Shown here in pieces: positions 9,281-19,817 of a stretch of DNA of 50,000 bases (positions are counted from its first letter, which is position 1; every line of letters starts with the position of its first letter). This stretch comes from Sphaeroforma sirkka. Taxonomy: Eukaryota; Opisthokonta; Ichthyosporea; Ichthyophonida. Below the pieces are notes generated by a model. That model was not told where the DNA came from. It saw only the letters and a list, made by a program, of their open reading frames with translations, and searched no databases. Both the position numbers and the translations under genes were made by a program. Where the stretch lies: NCBI GenBank assembly GCA_001586965.3, contig LUCW03000086.1, positions 1 to 50,000 on the forward strand, read 5' to 3'.

Positions 9281-10252
9281 TATCCGCTGGATTCGAAGAT
9301 TGTTCTTACCCATTCATCGTTGGTGTGCATAACGTGGTCTCTGTACGTCGAGGAGCCCGTCCGTACTCACTAGCGGATTCCTTCTCGAATAACTGACGTT
9401 GTTGGTGTTGGCGATATGTCGAACTCATTTGGTCTTGAGTGCCTCCTGCCCGTGTGGATTCCGTTTGGCCAACATTTGCTCGCGTACAACATCCTGGAAT
9501 GATGACGCTGCCTCCCTGGATGACAGTATCTCTTCCTCCTCAGAGGGTTGCCCTTCCGACTCCGGTGACTCGTATCCAAGGCCATGATGTGGTTGTGAAT
9601 GACCTAGTATTCGAAACGTGGGGTTATTCTCCCTATCTCGTGTTGTCTGCCCCTGTCTGTGTGAACTAGTAGATGGGACGTGTGGAGATAACAAGGTAGT
9701 AGGGCGCTCCGAAGCCGTACGTTGCCATCTTTGTTCATACTTGTCCAACAGCGATTTTCGTTGAGCTATGAGCTCGGTGAGCTTTTGTGTTGACAGCTGC
9801 TCCCGCGTCGTACCCTTGTTGCTGGTGCAACGGCGATAACGCCTCCGCTTGTTAGGAGGGAGGCGTGGTTGCCCATTAACAGAGGATGAGGCGCCTGGGA
9901 TACCCGAAGACGAACAGGGAGGCAATACGTTACTGGCTACATGGTCACCAGTAATGGACTGTTTCCTGTTCGCGCGCAGGTCGGAATCTCCCTTGGCCTC
10001 GTCGTTGTCTGCTACGTCTTCCGTTATAAGGCTAGGTTCGCCCCTAGTTGCCGTAGGTATCTGTCGATCGAAGTTTGCTCCCTGGTTATGGACCTCGTCA
10101 TCCTGAGTATCCCTCCGCCCTGTCTCAGACCGTTGGCGGGAATGATTCGTTGGATGTTGATGGCGCTTGGTCCCTCTCCGGTCTATATCATCCTCCTCTC
10201 GACGTTCAGGTGTTAGGCGTTGCTGTCGGCGGCTTTGACGTGTGTTGGACAT
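9281..10252 (-). pseudogene. Gag N-terminal region of element B
   Basis: The 275-residue frame starts at ATG 10252 with MSNTRQSRRQQRLTPERR and EDDIDRRGTKR. It is rich in Arg, Ser, Asp and Gln, contains PRLPPNKRRRYRRC and NNPTFRILG, and ends in HGQEALKTK. The start matches MSYPRQSRRQQLLNPERR of element C, which fixes the start codon. No known domain is seen in this extension of about 270 residues. Its basic tracts could bind RNA or act as a nuclear localisation signal. After 9425 the frame is lost and about 150 bp are unreadable before the core. Confidence 0.75.
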
Positions 10253-11896
10253 ATTAGTATGTAATGTAATATAATGGAGGTTTGGAAATGTATGCAGTCA
10301 TCCTCAAAATAGTTCGGGTATAAATTTTTCCCCGTCCTAGAGGTTCGACGCCCATCTCAACAAATGTCGACATTCTTACTTAGACAATATATTTCGTGCC
10401 CAGTACTCCGTCCCTTGCCGTAGTATCAACTCAACCATTGATCCTGCTCATGTCTTTAGCCAATGCATATGTTATGTGCACTTATGATTTAGCCCCCGTC
10501 GGGGTTCACCCTACCCCCTTGTGTGCTTCTCCATCCTTCTGGTGGAGTCACCTACCTCTTCAGTGAACTCTTCTTGCTCCTGAGAAGGCTCTTCAGCTCT
10601 TGTGTTGCTCCCCGTATGTCGCTGATTTATTCTTCCGTGCTCCAACATGTGCCATTGTGGTAAACAACCCATGATGGCTCCATATAGGCCTTCTTGGCTC
10701 TGTCGATCCCTCTCTATGTAACTAGACTCAACTTAATATTGCCCTTGTACGTCCTGTCGCCTGAAGTTCCCTAAGACAGATGTTTCTTAGTATTGTTCTT
10801 GGTTCTCGTCGCCAACTATGGACCTTATCTCGGTAGACCACTTCTCTGTGAGTGTGTTGAGCTTTAGTATCTTGCAACGACTGAAATATAATGTTAGCTC
10901 GTCTGAAACCACTCGCTTACTGTATTCGACTCGTTATAAGCCTTTATATGCAGGTGGTATGTTTACCCTTGTTCCTACCCCTATGCTTTCTACCAAGGTG
11001 TAAATAAAATTGCTATGCTCGCTTTTGTCTAGACCTGGTGTGAGTCTATATTGTTTGTAACTTTGTCACTTTTAGCCCTACCTGTCTTAGGCACTACTAT
11101 CCTATATCTTCTCTAGAATATTTCTCTGTTCAACACTCTAAAATCTATCTTTCCTGACTCTATTTTCCTGTTTCTAACGAAATTCTTTACCTCCAACAAT
11201 TGTCTTAACTAACCCAGCTTTTTCTTCTACTTTGTACGTGTCCTTATTAGGGTCCTGGTGTAACTACTGCCCACTATTTATATCTCTAACCTTATAGTTT
11301 CGACCACTACTAGAACTACTCTTAGTTATTGTTGCTACTTATCTTGTTCGTTGTCTGAGCCCTTCCGGACCTTCTGATTTCGCTCCTGTTCTGCTGATGT
11401 CAACCCCTCCGATGCTTTCGAAGGCTCCTCGTGCTCAGTTGTAGTGTCTTTGTTTGACAATGTTTGTTGCTTTCTAGGAATATTAGCTACTTGCTGAGAA
11501 ATCTATCTGCCTAGCCATACTATATCTACTTAGCCTAAAGTGTCGATCGATTCCTTCAGATTCTCTTGCCTGGTGCCTTATATCTGCTGTTCGCCAGGTC
11601 TCTGTGTTTCTTCCGGGCCGCTGTCACCATTTGACAGTATGGACGGCATCGTGTCACTAGCGTCACTGCTAGTAGAACAACTACCGACCTCCTCCGTCGG
11701 TAGATTCTAGCGATCTCATCAACCTACTGCTCCATATTGCTTTTCCTGATACATTCAAAGTTCTTCCTCTATTGCTCGTAGTTTCTCTATAGAAAAATTT
11801 AAAAATTTCAATTTAATACTATGAAGCAGCTCAAATAAAGATAGCTTATTTCACAATTATTAATAAACTAATAACTTTCCAAAGTATAGTTAAAAA
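10253..11896 (-). other. Long untranslated leader of element B
   Basis: About 1.64 kb between gag and the 5' LTR holds no convincing gene on either strand. The end next to the LTR resembles the leader of C (AATAAAC then AGTTAAAAA before the LTR end). No sequence starting TGG that would mark a standard tRNA primer site directly adjoins the LTR. Confidence 0.6.
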
Positions 11897-12144
11897 TGTA
11901 GTAAGTACATGTCGAGTAACTATATCTCAACGTTCTCTCTCTTAAGGGAGGGGGACGTTGTTCATTTATTAGTAATTATAAACAGTAATCCTAAAATGAC
12001 TGACTCTTAAATGAGTCATTGGTCATGTGCTGTAAAACCAGCAAAACCCTAAAACCCAGTTTATCATATTATTCTGATAAACTGTAAAACTTGTAATACA
12101 CCTAAAATAATCAAATAAAACTAAGTATTTGTATTCTGACCACA
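11897..12144 (-). repeat. 5' LTR of element B (248 bp)
   Basis: The LTR has TG...CA ends (on + TGTAGTAAG...CTGACCACA) and is closely similar to the LTRs of element C throughout. It retains inverted repeats including CAGTTTATCA...TGATAAACTG and ATGACTGACTC...GAGTCAT. The downstream (+ strand) side runs straight into a (TA)n tract. Confidence 0.9.
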
Positions 12145-12147
12145 TAT

Positions 12148-12213
<66 letters not shown>

Positions 12214-12980
12214 ATATGTTTGTATTTTTATTAGTTACGTGTACACGCCACATACACACAAACTTTACATACACGCACACACACACATACAAACCTCGCA
12301 CAAGTACACACGTTCACCATAGTAGTAGTTGATGCATCGATTATTTGTGATGCATGCGTTTACTTTGTTCAAAAACCATAGCACAACTTACAAGCTTTTC
12401 TTTGTTGGAAGATTCCCTCTCATATCACGCAGCCGCGCAAAGGTTGAAAATGCTCAAGGTTGTAAAATCCCATCCACAGTTTTATTGTATTCTACTATCG
12501 ATAAAGTGTTATAAGTAATAACTAACGAGCAAGTAGCGCGCATCATATGTATTAACAGCATGTAGGCATGGTAGTATGTAGCGTACTTCTTTAGCTAGTT
12601 GAATGTTTGTACCAGTATATGGGTGTATTGGCATCAACCAATAGATCGAGGTGCTTGAAGATTATTCGAGGCTCTCTGAAGTCTGAGGGAGGTCAAGGGT
12701 CGAAATCATACCAATCAACAGTGGTTCTAAGGTTTGACGTATTGAAATGTGACTACTTGTTTCAATAAAATCCTTATATACTACCCTTGACCTTATTGAC
12801 TAATAGTATCTATTTTGAGGGTCAAGCTTGACATTTTATTCCAATACATTTCTTATATATTACAGACCTTGACATGACCTTGACCTTATCGACCAATGGG
12901 ATCTATAAGGTCAAGCTTGACATTTTGTGATATGTCTATTGGTAAGCTCGACATCCCTTGACGTGTCGACTACCAATAGA
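12145..12980. repeat. (TA)n, CA-rich tract and short GACCTT/AGGTCAAGCTTGAC repeats; no gene
   Basis: A (TA)n tract fills 12147-12208, followed by a CA-rich stretch to about 12310. From 12727 to 12980 a motif of the form TGACCTTAT..GAC.AAT and AAGGTCAAGCTTGACATTTT recurs two to three times with divergence. No coding sequence is recognised. Confidence 0.7.
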
Positions 12981-13636
12981 AACTATTTGTAGCGCTCCCT
13001 ACACAAGCAAAATACCATAATTTACTGTGATATGACAGAATAATGTATTGTGTATTGTACTTGTTATAATTTGAATATTTTGTTTGTACGTGAATATAGT
13101 GTATACTCATGATGAACTGCATAGTATATATATATATATATATATATATATTTAGGTATATATTATTATATATATGTGTGTAGTGTACAGTGTGTATGAT
13201 CACTTAATTCGTGTGTTCATGTTGATAAAATTGTGAAGTTTAAACAATATTTATACATCTTTATGCTTTTATATTATTGTATATAGTACTGTCCAACAAT
13301 AATAGTGATAAAATATATATATGTAACTATTTGTAGCGCTCCTTACATAAGCAAAATACCATAATTTACTGTGATATGACAGAATAATGTATTGTGTATT
13401 GTGTACTTGTTATAATTTGAATATTTTGTTTGTACGTGAATATAGTGTATACTCATGATGAACTGCATAGTATATATATATATATATGTGTGTAGTGTAT
13501 AGTGTGTATGATCACTTAATTCGTGTGTTCATGTTGATAAAATTGTGAAGTTTAAACAATATTTATACATCTTTATGCTTTTATATTATTGTATATAGTA
13601 CTGTCCAGCAATAATAGTGATAAAATATATATATGT
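12981..13636. repeat. Tandem duplication, two copies of about 312-344 bp
   Basis: Copy 1 (12981-13324) and copy 2 (13325-13636) begin AACTATTTGTAGCGCTCC and end AAAATATATATATGT. They are almost identical except for the length of an internal TA run and a few substitutions. There is no coding content. Confidence 0.9.
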
Positions 13637-14264
13637 TCGAAATCGCACAAGTTGTACAAAAAATTATAATATTTTTATACATATATTATGAACAATTTGT
13701 ATAAATATTTAACATATAGCATTTTATGTTGCGTCCATGAGAGTTGCCACTGGCACTCAGCATTGTTATTAACTTGTTTGAATTTGTCAAAAAAAAATAC
13801 AAAAATCAAAAATTAAAATTGTCGTCGTAACGGTACATATGCCTGACTTTTCTGTCGTAAGATGCACATTTCATGTGAATAATAAATTGTACATAGCCAT
13901 AACTTTTATACATAATACAATTAATATTAAAAAAATACACACCAAGTATATATAGATGTAGCGCTTCAAATTTTAAAAATATGGTACGATTATAGCATGA
14001 CACTACAGTTGGACACTCAGTATATGATTTACAAGCATATAACTTTCTTACTGCTTGTTGGGTGAACATTTCGGCCAAAAGTCAGCTTGGTTCGGTTGGG
14101 AGTGTCGGACCTGACAAGTATTAGAGTGTCACTCTTAGAACTATAAAAAATATCCATCAATAAATGTTGGCTCGAGTATTAATACTCATTTCTTTCTGTA
14201 TGAATAGTTCATGACCAAGGGGAAAAATCTCTGCGAGGAAAATAAAATTGTAGTCTGATCCCAA
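13637..14264. other. AT-rich sequence without recognised gene
   Basis: No protein, RNA gene or clear repeat is recognised here. Short open frames are of the kind expected in AT-rich DNA. Confidence 0.5.
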
Positions 14265-14663
14265 TTGGGTGCTCGAACTCTTATGTTTGTCCATTGTGTA
14301 CCAGGTTTTCCTCACCTCTTGCGGGCACCGATGGTTGTGGAACAGTACAACAGAAACAACAGCCACCAATACCGCCACGATAATCACGATGATCAGGACC
14401 GACAGAACTACCGAGTATATAGGTACAATCGATGCGACTACGACGATGGTAGATATTCACGAGATATACAATGTTCACAAGACATTGACAGAACATACAG
14501 ACCCCAGAGCAATCGACGCCAAGCTCATGAAGGCAGACAGGACAAAGCTATGTCAGCACAAGTATCTGATGACCAGTTACCTGCAAACAGACAGATAGCT
14601 TTCTCCACAATCAACCCTACAGGGTGAATGATCAGTCAGATAGAGATTTCAGAGGTGGATACT

Positions 14664-14935
14664 GACTAGCTTGCGATAGTTGCGCCACCATACAAGTACT
14701 TCCCTATAAGTACCACAAACATCATCTCGTCAGCAACATTCGCATTAGTGACCGGTATGCGCTCGAAGTAGCTGATGGTATAATCATTTATCCGAAGTAT
14801 GTGGCTCAGCTAGGAAACTTGGGAGACGTACTCATTGATACGACATTTAAAACAGCACTATTAAGTATCAGCCTACTCTCAGCGCGACACTACTCATTTG
14901 AATTCACCAACAACATGATGTACATATTACTACCA
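14664..14935 (+). pseudogene. Copia protease / GAG-pre-integrase remnant
   Basis: One frame reads ACDSCAT, in the place of the copia protease motif DSGAS/T, then RYALEVADGIIIYPKY, GNLGDVLID and LLSISLLSARHYSFEF. This order matches the copia protease followed by its conserved LADG, GDVLYVP and LLSV segments. The catalytic Asp-Ser is kept but Gly is replaced by Cys, and a TGA lies just upstream. It is inactive. Confidence 0.72.
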
Positions 14936-14952
14936 AGCTTCAGAACCATAGC

Positions 14953-15545
14953 AGTAGATACTTAGCTGATGGTACGCGACCAGATATAACATTCGCCGTG
15001 AACCAATTATCCAGGCACCTTGATAAACCACTCCTACGTCACTGGAACGCTGCCAAGCGAGTACTTCAATATCTGAAAGGCACCTCTGGAAATGGACTAA
15101 GGTTCGACTCTAAGATACCCCTACAGCCGGTAGCTTTCGCTGAGGCAAGCTTGTCTTTGACGCAACAGACCGTATATCAACAAGTGGCTACGTCATTTTT
15201 ATGTGCAATGCACCTGTGATTTGGGGATCAAGAAAACAGAAATTGACAGCACAGTCCACTTGCGAAGCAACAAATATTGCTTTGAATGATGTCACAAAGG
15301 AAATCTGCTGGCTGCGAAATTTATTGTCGGAACTTGGTATCGACATTGGACCAATTGTCATCAATCAAGACAATCAATCAGCGATAAAAATTGCTGAAGA
15401 TGATAAGGTGAACCGCAGGACCAAACACCTCGACCCAAGACACTATTTTATCAAGGATAAAATTCAAGACAATTCGGTGGTCCTACGATACACGCCCACA
15501 GACGAGATGACTGCTGATGCTTAGACAAAAGCACTCGTTGGGATG
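14953..15545 (+). pseudogene. Copia reverse transcriptase end and RNase H remnant
   Basis: The first frame (14953-15219) reads RYLADGTRPDITFAVNQLSR, HWNAAKRVLQYLKGTSGNGL and then loses register. The second (15201-15524) reads CNAPVIWGSRKQKLTAQSTC, EATNIALNDVTKEICWLRNL, QDNQSAIKIAED, RRTKHLDPRHYFIKDKI and PTDEMTADA, then TAG where copia normally has LTKAL (the TKAL follows the stop). These are the standard copia RNase H blocks. A frameshift near 15205 and the stop make it a pseudogene. Confidence 0.92.
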
Positions 15546-15841
15546 TTTTTCGTTAAACACAAGAAACCCATGGTTAAGCCTGTAGCTGGAGAGAATGCAT
15601 ACTCGCACAGAGCATAGAGACTGAGAACCCGATAAAGCGGGGCTGGAAAGCTTGAATTTCTCTTGAAATAAATAATTTTGATAATGAACTCTCAAAGTTA
15701 GAAGTTGTGTGCAATGAGCTCCCTGAAGAGCAACAAGCAACACGGAAAATCAAAGAGCTCAAATGTAGGATTTTTCATGCCAAAGTGTGCAAACGTTAAC
15801 GTTCTTGATTTTTTATATATATATTTTTTGAAACAAAAATC

Positions 15842-16114
15842 ATACATGCGTGGCAGATGACGTTGATGAAGGTGGCGCATCAGTCGTTGGCATCTCCCGT
15901 AGGGACGAATCCTTGACGGTGTCACTGTTTTGGGTTTTTTTCCGTTGAAGTCACGATCATTATAGAAGTTTTTTAATTCCTTCTCTTATCAGCATCAATT
16001 TGATGTCTCTAAGAATCCGAATACACTTACGTGGCAGATGACGTAGATGAAGGTGGCGCATCAGTCGATGGCATCTCCCGTAAGGGCGAATTCTTAACGG
16101 TGACATTGTTTTAG
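15842..16114. repeat. Direct repeat, two copies of about 94 bp
   Basis: Copy 1 (15842-15935) and copy 2 (16021-16114) share GTGGCAGATGACGT, GATGAAGGTGGCGCATCAGTCG, cited in parts, and TTGGCATCTCCCGTA with about ten differences. They are separated by 85 bp. They are more GC-rich than their surroundings. Function unknown. Confidence 0.85.
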
Positions 16115-16561
16115 TCCGCTGAGGGCATCTTCGCTGGCGTTTGGTTTGTCTCTGCGTTTGAGCACATTGATTAACGACACCTAGAAATCAATTACACTAT
16201 ATCACAAACAACAAGCTCAACATTGCAATCACTGATCATGTTCCTTACCTTGAACTTTCGTGATTGGTTTTAACTTATCGAGGCGGGCTATAGTCTTTTG
16301 TACTGCCCAGGGTGTAACCTGGAGAAATTAAATTCGTAAAAAGCGCTTATATATGTGCATATATGTAATAACGGTCTTGTCGATCAATCATGGTTCATTT
16401 GATATCAGTATTGCATTCTTGCTTTCCTTCACGCTTGAGTTGCTTAGCTTTATCCTGATACCTTTTTCATTTCCTCATATGCCAATTCGAATAAATTATA
16501 AGTATATTCGCCGGCCTTTTGAATCTGATACAAAATAGAAAATTCACTTTTTTTCTTGCGT
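16115..16561. other. AT-rich sequence without recognised gene
   Basis: Nothing recognisable was found on either strand. Confidence 0.45.
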
Positions 16562-16788
16562 CGAACCCAGGTGTCGCCAAAAAAAAATTGCAGCACTGGA
16601 TAGTCACTAAATATACAGAAAAAAACTCTAAATGTACTTTTTAAAATTTTTGTTTGAAAAGTTTGAGAAAGGAATTGAATATCAGATTTAGCGAATTTAA
16701 TTGCTCAATTAGAAAACGTACCCGCAAATCTGTATGTACATTTAGGGACTTTCCCATGTAGGCCATGTACATTTAGAGTATTTCCTCA
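16562..16788 (+). repeat. MITE-like repeat, copy 1
   Basis: It begins CGAACCCAGGTGTC and carries CTGGATAGTCACTAAATATAC near the left end and GTACATTTAGGGACTTTCC near the right end, which are inverted relative to each other. A second inner module TCTAAATGTAC/GTACATTTAGAG is likewise inverted. It matches copies at 28278-28489 and 30995-31244. It has no coding capacity. Confidence 0.75.
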
Positions 16789-16878
16789 TTATATACTTCT
16801 CATGTCCAGGTGCACATAATTTGCTTGCTCTGTCAAAATTGCGAGATAAATATTTTTAGGGGATGATGATATGTAAGT

Positions 16879-17125
16879 TGTAGTAAGTATACGCGAGATA
16901 ACTGTATCTCAACGTTCTCCCTCCTCAGGGAGGGGACGTTGTTCATTTATTAGTAATTATAAACAGTAATCCTAAAATGACTGACTCTTAAATGAGTCAT
17001 TAGTCATGTGCTGTAAAACCAGCAAAACCCTAAAACCCAGTTTATCAGATTATTCTGATAAACTGTAAAACTTGTAATAAACCTAAAATAATCAAATAAA
17101 TATAAGTACTTGTATTCTGACCACA
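16879..17125 (-). repeat. 3' LTR of element C (247 bp)
   Basis: On + it runs TGTAGTAAG to CTGACCACA; on the element strand it runs TGTGGTCAG to CTTACTACA. It contains three inverted repeats, one with 12-bp arms (CAGTTTATCAGA/TCTGATAAACTG), and a CCCTAAAACCC motif between two of them. Confidence 0.96.
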
Positions 17126-17136
17126 ACCCCCCCAAA
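17126..17136 (-). promoter_or_regulatory. Polypurine tract of element C
   Basis: On the element strand TTTGGGGGGGT directly precedes TGTGGTC of the 3' LTR. Its position fits the primer for plus-strand DNA synthesis and fixes the orientation of the element. Confidence 0.75.
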
Positions 17137-17199
17137 CTGAAGCACTGAACAAAGCAGTGTGCCAGTTTCAGAGATGATAAGAATAGCATAGTACCTTAT

Positions 17200-17335
17200 G
17201 TGCTGGCATTATCCTCGAGAGCTAGAGCATTGTGCTGGCATTTATCCTCGAGAGCTAGAGCATTGTGCTGGCATTTATCCTCAGAGAGCTAGAGCATTGT
17301 GCTGGCATTTTACCTCAGAGAGCTAGAGGACCCGA
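17200..17335. repeat. Tandem repeat I in the 3' region of element C
   Basis: About four units of roughly 33 bp have the form GTGCTGGCATTTATCCTCGAGAGCTAGAGCATT, cited here in two parts (GTGCTGGCATTTATCCTC and GAGAGCTAGAGCATT). Later units read CAGAGAGC in place of GAGAGC. It is non-coding and lies between the chromodomain and the polypurine tract. Confidence 0.85.
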
Positions 17336-17539
17336 TGTGTACGTCTCGAGCGACCCGTCGTGTTTGAATTCTTGAAGCTACTGTTCATCTGTGTCAGCAT
17401 ATAGGAGTTTGGCAAGTACAATATAGGACTGTATTTGTGTCGGAGAAAAACTGCCAGTGGCAGAAACCGTGCAAACCATTAACCCGCTGTTTCAAAACAA
17501 TGCCCAAGGAGTTGTTTGATTGATTTCGCTGTGTTATAC

Positions 17540-17755
17540 TCCGAAGCAAGAGTGGCTCATTTAACCTCGCGAGCTTGAGCCGCTGACGATTTTCCCTCGC
17601 GAGCTCGAGTGCTAACCGTTTATTCTCGCGAGCTCGAGTGGCTGGTTTATACTCGGGAGCTAGAGTCGCTGCTTTTTATACTCAAGAGCTCGAGTGGCTG
17701 GTTTATACTCGGGAGCTAGAGTTGCTGGTTTATGCTCCAGAGCTTGAGCTCGATA
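17540..17755. repeat. Tandem repeat II in the 3' region of element C, palindromic units
   Basis: About seven units of 26-30 bp centre on CTCGCGAGCTCGAG-like palindromes followed by TGGCTGGTTTATA. It shares the GAGAGCTAGAG core with tandem repeat I, so the two arrays are probably related. Confidence 0.8.
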
Positions 17756-17787
17756 TCCGAGAACAAAGTTATATTGAAGATAAAGTA

Positions 17788-18471
17788 TTAGAACTGTGCA
17801 CGTTGGCGCTTACGTGTCCGTGTCTGCGAAGCTTTGTGGTAGGCCGCGATATCGTTGGCATCATCAAAAGCTTCTGCTGTTTCCCACGTTGGTTCGCCAT
17901 CTCGCCATCTCACCAGGTATTCTAAATTCCCCGTCTCATCATTCGTACGATGTGTGATAATATGGCGAAACTCAACCCCTCCTTCGGTCCATAAGTCTTC
18001 GTTAATTGGTGGGTCTGTGCGTCTATGCACTAAACGGAGGAGTTCCACCCGTACCGGTTTGGTCTTGAATTCTGGTGGGGCGGAACCATCCTTGTTCGCT
18101 AACTCGTAGCGTTGGCCGTGTCTAGCTTTGACTACATATGGTCCAAACAATGGCCGCATAGCCTTCGTTGTTCGGCCTTCTGATCGTACCATGACCACAT
18201 CTCCTTCGTCGAAATGTACCAAGTCGTGAGCATGCAGGCGGTCAAATGTCGTCGTAAGCTTGCCTGTATACTTCTTGGTAATGTGGTGGAGGGTCGGCAA
18301 TATAGTGTCCTGTAACTGGTCTAATCGTTGTGCCCAGGTGTCATTCGTCATCGGCTGAGAATCCGGTAACTCGTCCGTGAAATCGGCGAACGGAACATGG
18401 CGGCGGCCAAAGTACACGCTAAACGGTGCACTCTTATGGCGACGGGATATCCGAAGGTTCTGGTATAGCAT
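17788..18471 (-). pseudogene. Integrase C-terminus and chromodomain of element C
   Basis: This 227-residue frame starts in the end of the integrase core (NLRISRRHKSAPFSVYFGRR), then TWAQRLDQLQDTILPTLHH, GDVVMVRSEGRTTKAM and the GPY module RPLFGPYVVKA near residue 125. It ends in a chromodomain: FRHIITHR, EYLVRWRDGEPTWETAEAF, NDIAAYHKAS and a basic tail, stop at 17788-17790. It overlaps the preceding pol frame and continues it after a single-base shift near 18490. Chromodomains of this class tether integration to modified histones. The C-terminal end is intact. Confidence 0.92.
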
Positions 18472-19817
18472 CGTAAACGGAAGGCGTTCGTCCCATCGAA
18501 GGGAACTGCCTCACAGCATTGTCGAATAGAACGTGTAATCTCCTTGTGACGTCGTTCTGCCGCGCCCAGCACTTGGGGTCGATATGGTGGAGACACCTTA
18601 TGTAGCATCCCCACTTCCTGGACCAGAAGCTCCACTAACTTGTTGGTGAACTCCTTCCCCATGTCTGTTTGGATTTTACGGGGAAACCATGTTCGCCAAA
18701 AAATCTCTATGAGTGTCTGTGTCGTGGTTTTCTTTGTCTTGTCCGGTGTGGCTCGAAGGATAGAATAGCCTGTGGCGATGTCTAAGACGTGAAGAATATA
18801 ATTGTTCTTGCGTCTGGACTCCAGTGGCATCGGGATGTAGTCCACTTGAATATGGTCCCACGGGTAGCGTGCATCGATGCTAATCATCGGGTGGAAACCT
18901 TTACGAAGTGTGTCCTGTCCCAAACATGTGCCACATTGCCGCTTAACTTCTGTGGCTAACTCAAGTGCCCCTGGCCAAATGTGACCGTTCTGACGAAGTT
19001 GTTGGACTGTGTCCGCCGCCCCATGATGTCCTTGTTCGTGTTGCGCTTGCGTGAGTTGCGTACGACGCTGTTTCTCCGCCGGACTCGCTTGTGCAAACAC
19101 CGGTTGACCCTCTGCATCTGCCAGTGCCACTGAGATTTCTCGCGCTGTGTCTAAGCACATGACATATTTTGTATGCTTTGGTTCTGCAAAACCAAGTCGC
19201 TGTGAAAACAGCGGGTCCAGTTTGAATCCATTGGGAGGACCCACCCGTGCTACTACGGTATGACCCCATGGTGTCTTCCCACATGCGTACTTAGCGTACT
19301 TGAGGAACGTGTGTGGTGTCCGTGGTACCAGCACCGGTTCTGTCTGCAATAACTGCTTGAACAGGTGGAACCATGGTGCTCTTGGTACCCATGGTAGACA
19401 TACTGTGGCCCGTGCGCCGTCGGCTCGTATCTTGCGTAACATCCTGTGTATCTGTTCCCAAGGCGGGTTCATCCATCCATCGACTATCGACCAGTCGTGG
19501 GCAATCGCTCCTTCCCCATCATCCTTCGTCCAGAACCGAGGAAGCTGAGCATTGGTTGGGTCCGCAAATACATCTATGTCATTCGGTCCAAAGTGTTGTT
19601 GCGCTTGTTCAAAGTAACTAGGGAATAAATGCCAGCCGTCTGTATACATTATTTCGAGTTCGTCCTGCTCCGCTGTCCCCTCGTGTACTCTACTTAACAT
19701 GTCCGGGAGCACATTTGTCTCTCCTGGTATATGCGATATGGTAAAGTTGAATGGCGCGATGATATGATGCCATCTCTGAAGCATCGGATTAAGTTTGAGC
19801 TGTGTGTTCATATACAC
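18348..19817 (-). pseudogene. Pol segment of element C: connection, Dam-like domain, integrase zinc domain and DDE core
   Basis: This is the longest uninterrupted pol frame (489 residues). Residues 1-45 end the RNase H/connection. Residues about 78-195 are the Dam-like domain with DVFA (82-85), DGWMNPPW (NPPW 117-120), TVCLPWVP and LVPRTPHTFLKYAKY. Residues about 252-300 are the integrase HHCC module (His 260, His 264, Cys 295, Cys 298). The catalytic core has Asp 326, Asp 385 and Glu 421, with 35 residues between the last two. It diverges from homology near 18490, where the true protein continues in the frame of the next entry. The ATG at 19817 is internal. Confidence 0.92.

Larger units (their letters stand above)
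6415..12144 (-). mobile_element. Ty3/gypsy chromovirus, element B, truncated and internally deleted
   Basis: Reading the minus strand from 12144, it has a 5' LTR, a 1.6-kb leader, gag, zinc knuckle, part of reverse transcriptase, RNase H and the start of the Dam-like domain. It stops at 6415 against the LTR of element A. Integrase and chromodomain are missing. Protease and the N-terminal part of reverse transcriptase have been removed by an internal deletion near 8135. Coding segments match element C closely but carry many frameshifts. The simplest reading is that A inserted into B, in which case the rest of B lies left of the window. Confidence 0.88.
14265..15560 (+). mobile_element. Decayed Ty1/copia retrotransposon remnant
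   Basis: Two copia landmarks lie close together on the + strand: a degenerate protease/pre-integrase segment (14664-14935) and the end of reverse transcriptase with RNase H (14953-15545). Integrase and most of reverse transcriptase, normally more than 2 kb, are missing between them. The upstream 14265-14640 is open in two frames (about 110-120 residues) and Arg/Asp/Tyr-rich, and could be the end of copia Gag; that part is only positional. No LTRs were recognised. The insertion predates the elements around it, judging from stops and frameshifts. Confidence 0.85.
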
